Shown: positions 59,668 to 64,000 of the stretch, piece after piece
Numbering within the stretch: the stretch's first letter is position 1
Layout of the letters: every line of letters starts with the position of its first letter
NCBI GenBank assembly: GCA_040877415.1
Contig: JBBDNV010000128.1
Span: 1-64,000, forward strand
Direction: 5' to 3'
Origin: JBBDNV01 sp040877415
GTDB lineage: Bacteria; Planctomycetota; Planctomycetia; Pirellulales; PALSA-1355
Length of the DNA stretch: 64,000 bases
Position numbers and translations under genes: made by a program
The notes under the pieces: generated by a model
What the model was told of the DNA's origin: nothing
Databases searched by the model: none
Seen by the model: the letters and a program-made list of their open reading frames with translations, nothing else

Positions 59668-60465
59668 GTGGACAGCCCGTCCGTTTCCGCCGCTTCGACC
59701 ACCGCCCTCCAGCCCTCGTTCCTCGTTCGCCACCAGTTTGTGATCTACCGCCTGTTCTCTTTAAGCGGGCTGATCCCGGTGGGGGCGTACCTGGTGGTCC
59801 ACCTGGCGACCAATGCCTCGATCATTAACGGCCCGATGACCTTTCAGGAGCAGGTCGAGAGGATTCAGGCGCTCGGCGTGGTGCTGCCGTTTGTCGAGTG
59901 GACGTTTATCTTTATCCCGATTTTTTTTCACGCCGCCGTCGGTTGGCTGATCATCGCGGGCGCTGTCCCCAACGCGATCACCTATCCCTACGCGAGCAAT
60001 ATCCGCTACACCCTGCAGCGGGCCAGCGGGATTATCGCGTTTGCATTCATATTGTTTCACCTGGTGCAACTGCACCATTTTTTCGGCGCCCCGTTCAAGG
60101 ATATCGAGGGCATGAAATTCGGCGCGCAGTTCGATCCCCAACATGCCGCCAGCAGCGCGGCACTCGCCTTGCAGCCGATGTGGATCAAGGTGATCTACGC
60201 GGTCGGCGTGCTGGCGGTCGTATACCACTTTGCCAACGGGCTGTGGACGCAGGGAATCACCTGGGGATTGTGGACCAGCGCGGCTGCGCAGCGTCGGGCC
60301 GGTTGGGTAAGCGTCGTCGTGGGCGTCGCCTTGACGGTCGTGGCCACTAGCGCGCTCGTGGGCATGTGGACCGTCGACGTCGACAAAGCCGTGCGGATCG
60401 AAAACGCCATGCAATCCGAGCGCTCGGCCGTGCTCCAATTGGACGAAGGGCGTGGAGAACGATAA
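59668..60465 (+). CDS. sdhC: Succinate dehydrogenase cytochrome b558 subunit
   Basis: 265 aa from GTG 59668 (TTG at 59605 possible). Five membrane helices, with the first (about 23-47) entering at HQFVIYRLFSLSGLIPVGAY. Histidines at VHLATN, FFHAAVG, FHLVQLHHFF and VVYHFANGLW are positioned for the two b hemes of the type-B, single-subunit anchor. It binds SdhAB to the inner membrane and passes electrons to quinone. The next gene starts 4 bp after its stop. Start uncertain by about 20 residues. Confidence 0.88.
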   Translation: MDSPSVSAASTTALQPSFLVRHQFVIYRLFSLSGLIPVGAYLVVHLATNASIINGPMTFQEQVERIQALGVVLPFVEWTFIFIPIFFHAAVGWLIIAGAVPNAITYPYASNIRYTLQRASGIIAFAFILFHLVQLHHFFGAPFKDIEGMKFGAQFDPQHAASSAALALQPMWIKVIYAVGVLAVVYHFANGLWTQGITWGLWTSAAAQRRAGWVSVVVGVALTVVATSALVGMWTVDVDKAVRIENAMQSERSAVLQLDEGRGER

Positions 60466-60469
60466 CCCG

Positions 60470-62488
60470 ATGACATGCAAGCGCGTCATGATCGTCGGAG
60501 GCGGCCTGGCCGGCCTTTCGGCCGCCATGAAACTGGCAGAGCTGGGCACGAGCGTCGACCTGATGAGCCTCACGCCGGTCAAACGATCGCACAGCGTCTG
60601 CGCCCAAGGCGGCATCAACAGCGTCAACCAGGCCACCCGCGAGCAAGGCGACAGCGAATGGCTCCACTTCGACGACACCGTCTATGGCGGCGACTTCCTG
60701 CAGCATCAGCCGCCGGTCAAGGAAATGGCCGAGTGGGCCCCCAGGATCATCGACCTGATGGACCGCCTGGGCGTGCCTTTCAATCGCACGCCCGAGGGCT
60801 TTCGCGATCAGCGGCGTTTCGGCGGCACGCTCTATAGGCGCACCGCGTTTGCCGGCGCCACCACGGGCCAGCAGTTGCTCTACGCGCTGGACGACCAGGT
60901 GCGCCGCTTTTGCGTGGCGGGCAAGGTCAAAATCTACGAAGCGTGGGATTACCTCGGTCCGGTGATCGACGCGGGCGGCGTTTGCCGCGGCGTCGTGGGG
61001 CAGGATCTCGTGACGATGGAGATTCGCGCCTTCCCGGCCGACGCGGTGGTGATCGCGTCGGGCGGCTGCGGGCTGATTTACGGGCGCTCGACGATGTCGA
61101 TGGTCTGCACCGGCAGCGCCGCCAGCCGCACGTTCCAGGCGGGGGCCAAATACGGCAATCCCGAATTCATCCAGGTCCACCCCACGGCCATCCCCGGCGC
61201 CGACAAGCTGCGCTTGATGAGCGAAAGCGCCCGCGGCGAGGGCGGACGCCTGTGGGTGCCGCGCAAACCGCAGGATCCGCGCCCGGCCGCCGAGATTCCT
61301 GAAAACGAGCGCTTCTATTTCCTTGAGGAGCGCTATCCGAAGTACGGCAACCTGGTGCCGCGCGACATCGCCACGCGCGAAATCTTCAACATTTGCAGCG
61401 CCGAAGGGCTGAGCGTCGAGAAAGACCGCCTGTGCGTGTACCTCGATCTGACGCACATCCCGGCGCGAACGCTCGAGTTGAAGCTCGGCGGCATCCTGGA
61501 GATCTACGAAAAATTCCAGGGCGTCGATCCGCGGCGCGTGCCGATGAAAATCTTCCCCGCCGTGCACTACTCAATGGGCGGGCTGTGGGTCGACTATGAA
61601 AAGAGCGCCGGGGGCGGACTGGCCGTCGGCTCGCCGCGCAACCAGCGCACGAACATTCCAAACCTGTACGCCATCGGCGAGTGCGACTATCAGTATCACG
61701 GCGCCAATCGGCTGGGCGCCAATTCGCTGTTAAGCTGCATCTTCAGCGGATTGATCGTCGCGCCGGGCATCGTCAACTTGCTCAAAGGGGCGAAGGGCCG
61801 GGCGGCCGAACAGCCCGCCGCGCTATTCCAGTCGGCCCGAGCCCGGCATCAGGCGGCTCACGACCAGTTGCTCGGGCGTCCCTCGGGGGGCGAAAACCCG
61901 TACTTGCTGCACCAGGAGCTGGGAGCCGTGATGACCAAGGCCGCCACCGTCGTGCGTCACAATGACACGCTGCGCGAAGCGCTCGAAAAAGTGAACGACA
62001 TGGCCGTGCGCGTGAAGCGCTCGTCGCTTTCCGACACCGGCAACTGGACGAACCAGAACGTCGTGTTCACCAAGTCGCTGGCCGACATGTTTCCGCTGGC
62101 CAAGGCGATCCTGGCCGGCGCGATTGCCCGCGACGAGTGCCGCGGCGCGCATTATAAGCCCGAGTTCGCCATGCCGGGCCTGGAGGCGACCGATCCGGCC
62201 GACCGGCGCCGCGCCGCCGAACGTTGGTGCGACCGGTTCGAAGCCAACACGGCCCGCTGGCTGAAAACGACGATCGCCACGCCGGGGGCCGACGGCGAGC
62301 CCGTGTTGAGCTACGAAGAGGTCGACCTTTCGCTCATTCCGCCGCGGCCGCGCCTTTACGGCCTGGCGGGCGCCGAAATCATCGAGGAAGTCTGGAAGCT
62401 GCGCCAAGCCGGCAGGCTGGCCGGCGCGAGGGGAGATTCAAGCGGGCCGCAAAAAACGCCCGCCGACAGGCCGGCGACGGTGCGCTAA
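60470..62488 (+). CDS. sdhA: Succinate dehydrogenase flavoprotein subunit
   Basis: 672 aa from ATG 60470 (a GTG 18 nt upstream is in frame). FAD-binding GGGLAGLSAAMKL, covalent-FAD site RSHSVCAQGGINS (His near residue 43), FGGTLYRRTAF, EFIQVHPTAIPG, and the succinate-binding HYSMGGLWVDY with later GANRLGANSLLSCI. The HSVCAQGGIN form is the type-B (Bacillus-like) version. It catalyses succinate to fumarate with electrons passing to SdhB. Sits 4 bp after sdhC and 6 bp before sdhB. Confidence 0.95.
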   Translation: MTCKRVMIVGGGLAGLSAAMKLAELGTSVDLMSLTPVKRSHSVCAQGGINSVNQATREQGDSEWLHFDDTVYGGDFLQHQPPVKEMAEWAPRIIDLMDRLGVPFNRTPEGFRDQRRFGGTLYRRTAFAGATTGQQLLYALDDQVRRFCVAGKVKIYEAWDYLGPVIDAGGVCRGVVGQDLVTMEIRAFPADAVVIASGGCGLIYGRSTMSMVCTGSAASRTFQAGAKYGNPEFIQVHPTAIPGADKLRLMSESARGEGGRLWVPRKPQDPRPAAEIPENERFYFLEERYPKYGNLVPRDIATREIFNICSAEGLSVEKDRLCVYLDLTHIPARTLELKLGGILEIYEKFQGVDPRRVPMKIFPAVHYSMGGLWVDYEKSAGGGLAVGSPRNQRTNIPNLYAIGECDYQYHGANRLGANSLLSCIFSGLIVAPGIVNLLKGAKGRAAEQPAALFQSARARHQAAHDQLLGRPSGGENPYLLHQELGAVMTKAATVVRHNDTLREALEKVNDMAVRVKRSSLSDTGNWTNQNVVFTKSLADMFPLAKAILAGAIARDECRGAHYKPEFAMPGLEATDPADRRRAAERWCDRFEANTARWLKTTIATPGADGEPVLSYEEVDLSLIPPRPRLYGLAGAEIIEEVWKLRQAGRLAGARGDSSGPQKTPADRPATVR

Positions 62489-62494
62489 CACACA

Positions 62495-63352
62495 ATGAGC
62501 AATTCTCAACCAAACGAGCACGCGCAGGCCCGGCGAACCTTCGAAGTGCGCGTTCTGCGCCAGGACGATCCGGGCTCGCCCAGCTATTGGGAACGCCATC
62601 GCGTCGAGCACGAGCCCGACATGAACGTCACCAGCGTGCTCGAGCGCATCGCCGCGGTGGCCGAAACGATCGACGGGCTGAAGGTGGCGCCGGTCGCTTA
62701 CGAGGCGAACTGTCTGGAAGAAGTTTGCGGAGCCTGCACCATGATCGTCAACGGCCGCGTGCGGCAGGCCTGCTCGGCGCTGGTCGACAAGCTGTTGGCT
62801 GAGCAGCCCCAGGAGATCGAGCTAGAGCCGATGGCCAAGTTCCCCGTGATCCGCGATCTCGTCGTCGATCGCCGGCGGCTGTTTCGCGCGTTGGAAAAGG
62901 TGAACGCCTGGCTGCCGGTCGACGGTTATTACGACATGGGCCCGGGCGAGCGCCAATCGCAGGACGAGCAAGAGCGGGCTTACCCGCTTAGCCAGTGCAT
63001 GAGCTGCGGCTGTTGTCTGGATGCCTGTCCGCAGTACGCGCGGATCGAAGTCGCGCGCCGCGAAGGCGAGACCGGCGAGCCGTTCGCGGCCCGCGAGAAT
63101 GCCACGTTCGACTTGCATTTCATCGGAGCGCACGCCATCAGCCAGGCGATTTATTACAACTCGCATCCGACCGGCAAGCTGAACGCCGGCCCTCGGGTCG
63201 ACGCCCTGATGGCCCCCGGCGGGATCCAGGTTTGCGGCAACGCGCAGAACTGCGTGGCCGTGTGCCCCAAGGAGATTCCGCTGACCACCTCCATCGGCCG
63301 CGCCGGCCGCGAGACGACCAAGCGGATGTTTACGAAGTGGTTCGACCGATAG
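62495..63352 (+). CDS. sdhB: Succinate dehydrogenase iron-sulfur subunit
   Basis: 285 aa. The [2Fe-2S] ligands are C73, C78, C81 and C93 (ANCLEEVCGACTM ... RQACSA). The [4Fe-4S]/[3Fe-4S] region starts at C168 (SQCMSCGCCLDACP) and continues in VCGNAQNCVAVCPKEIP. It wires electrons from SdhA to the cytochrome b subunit. Together with sdhC and sdhA it forms a complete operon with no additional genes. A CPBP-like gene converges downstream. Confidence 0.95.
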   Translation: MSNSQPNEHAQARRTFEVRVLRQDDPGSPSYWERHRVEHEPDMNVTSVLERIAAVAETIDGLKVAPVAYEANCLEEVCGACTMIVNGRVRQACSALVDKLLAEQPQEIELEPMAKFPVIRDLVVDRRRLFRALEKVNAWLPVDGYYDMGPGERQSQDEQERAYPLSQCMSCGCCLDACPQYARIEVARREGETGEPFAARENATFDLHFIGAHAISQAIYYNSHPTGKLNAGPRVDALMAPGGIQVCGNAQNCVAVCPKEIPLTTSIGRAGRETTKRMFTKWFDR

Positions 63353-63388
63353 GTCGGCGAGCTGTTGCTACGCGGCCGGCGCCGGCCG

Positions 63389-64000
63389 TTACAGAAAATA
63401 CCAGTCGCCGCTGAGCACGACCCAGATTCCCAACAGCAGATTCGTCACCGCGTGGGCCACGACGCAGTCCCAGATGCTTCGGGTCTGGTACATCAGCCAG
63501 GTGACCAGCGTAAACCAGACGGCCGCCGCGAACAGTTCGGCCGGATGCATGAGCACCGGAACCAGCGTGCCGGCGGCAATGGCGGCGGGCGTGAGCGTGC
63601 CGAAGGGGACTTTCCACCAGTCGGCGCCGATGACGAAGCGCATCACGAAGGCGCGTATGAAAAACTCCTCGACAAACGGCACCACCGCCACCAGGCCCCA
63701 GAACCGTACGGCCAGAAACCCATAGGCCCAAAGCGGCCGATCCGATAATTCCTCGAAGGGATTAAACGCGCTGCGCGTGCCCAGACCCAAAAGCGACTCC
63801 AGGCCCAACGGCCCCAGCAGCGTCGATTCCAATTCCAGCTTGCAGATGCCGATCCACAACAGCACTCCCACGGCGCCCACGAAGGGCGCCAAGAGCGTCA
63901 CGCGAAACGGAAACTGCCGATAGCCGGGCCAGACCGCACCAATCGCGGCCATCGTCAAGAGAATCTTGACGGTGTAGACCACCGGATACGCCGAATACTC
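63389..64000 (-). CDS. CPBP-type intramembrane protease, cut at window end
   Basis: The frame is open to the right edge, so the N-terminus lies beyond the window. 204 codons are visible with about six hydrophobic segments. The conserved motif EEFFIRAFVMR (EExxxR, about two-thirds along) and the later VAHAVTNLLLG with His match the CPBP/Abi family of intramembrane glutamic proteases, formerly grouped with CAAX prenyl proteases. Substrate unknown. The in-frame GTG near 63982 may not be the true start, since EYSAYPVVYTV upstream continues to resemble the family. Confidence 0.8.
   Translation of the reverse strand, partial: EYSAYPVVYTVKILLTMAAIGAVWPGYRQFPFRVTLLAPFVGAVGVLLWIGICKLELESTLLGPLGLESLLGLGTRSAFNPFEELSDRPLWAYGFLAVRFWGLVAVVPFVEEFFIRAFVMRFVIGADWWKVPFGTLTPAAIAAGTLVPVLMHPAELFAAAVWFTLVTWLMYQTRSIWDCVVAHAVTNLLLGIWVVLSGDWYFL

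Noticed and set aside
1..64000. CRISPR arrays or cas genes
   Set aside because: No regularly spaced repeats of 25-40 bp and no Cas-like product were seen.
1..64000. Complete prophage or integrase
   Set aside because: No integrase, terminase, portal or capsid gene was recognised; only an IS66 fragment and tRNA-like scars were found.

Overview
The window looks like a chromosomal segment of a GC-rich planctomycete, most likely Pirellulales-like. The evidence is two Tat-exported DUF1501 proteins, two tandem PVC-type membrane-bound dehydrogenase/HEAT/cytochrome c proteins, a 2006-residue surface protein with a planctomycete-type N-terminal export motif (LEERVVL, a variant of LEPR-XLL), short lysine/arginine-rich proteins, a serine/threonine kinase fused to a sensor domain, and palindromic intergenic repeats. 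Most genes lack a strong Shine-Dalgarno sequence, so several starts are judgement calls.

0-10.6 kb holds metabolic and envelope genes: a neutral ceramidase-like hydrolase, an APC-type permease, a secreted Gfo/Idh oxidoreductase, a CopZ-type Fe-S domain protein, an aquaporin, a P-II protein and a [2Fe-2S] ferredoxin, separated by two palindromic repeat islands. A 5'-truncated RmlD-like remnant and a tRNA-His(GTG) follow. 10.7-21.1 kb carries the giant surface protein (-), a DUF1501 protein, a small secreted Spy/CpxP-like protein and a redoxin-heme-copper monooxygenase-like fusion. 21.3-28.1 kb is a four-gene cluster: a secreted protein ending in a Hint domain, a secreted coiled-coil protein, and two lidless Hsp70-like ATPases, one of them membrane-anchored. 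28.2-34.3 kb has the two large PVC cytochrome proteins.

34.3-47.6 kb is an accessory region of mixed composition. It contains a four-helix-bundle gene, a polymorphic-toxin-like locus (SUKH-type immunity gene, a toxin-like gene overlapping a putative partner, and a partial second copy of the toxin core with a different tail), a second DUF1501 gene beside a CxxCH plus alpha/alpha-toroid protein, a receptor kinase whose external domain resembles the urea-binding protein UrtA, a MatB-like acyl-CoA synthetase, an IS66 TnpB remnant, a decayed tRNA-like sequence, a four-copy AAAATCGGTC repeat and recurring GTTCAAATCC (tRNA T-arm-like) motifs. The gene content suggests repeated insertion and decay.

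47.9-64 kb returns to ordinary planctomycete content: a secreted unknown protein, DoxX, an ECF sigma factor translationally coupled to a membrane protein, an amidohydrolase/enolase-superfamily pair, an alpha/beta hydrolase, a GH99-like hydrolase, a 2-oxoglutarate/Fe(II) oxygenase with a response regulator, the complete type-B succinate dehydrogenase operon (sdhCAB), and a CPBP-type membrane protease cut by the window end. The strongest candidates for something undescribed are the toxin/immunity array at 35.0-37.4 kb and the UrtA-sensor kinase at 40.5-42.8 kb.
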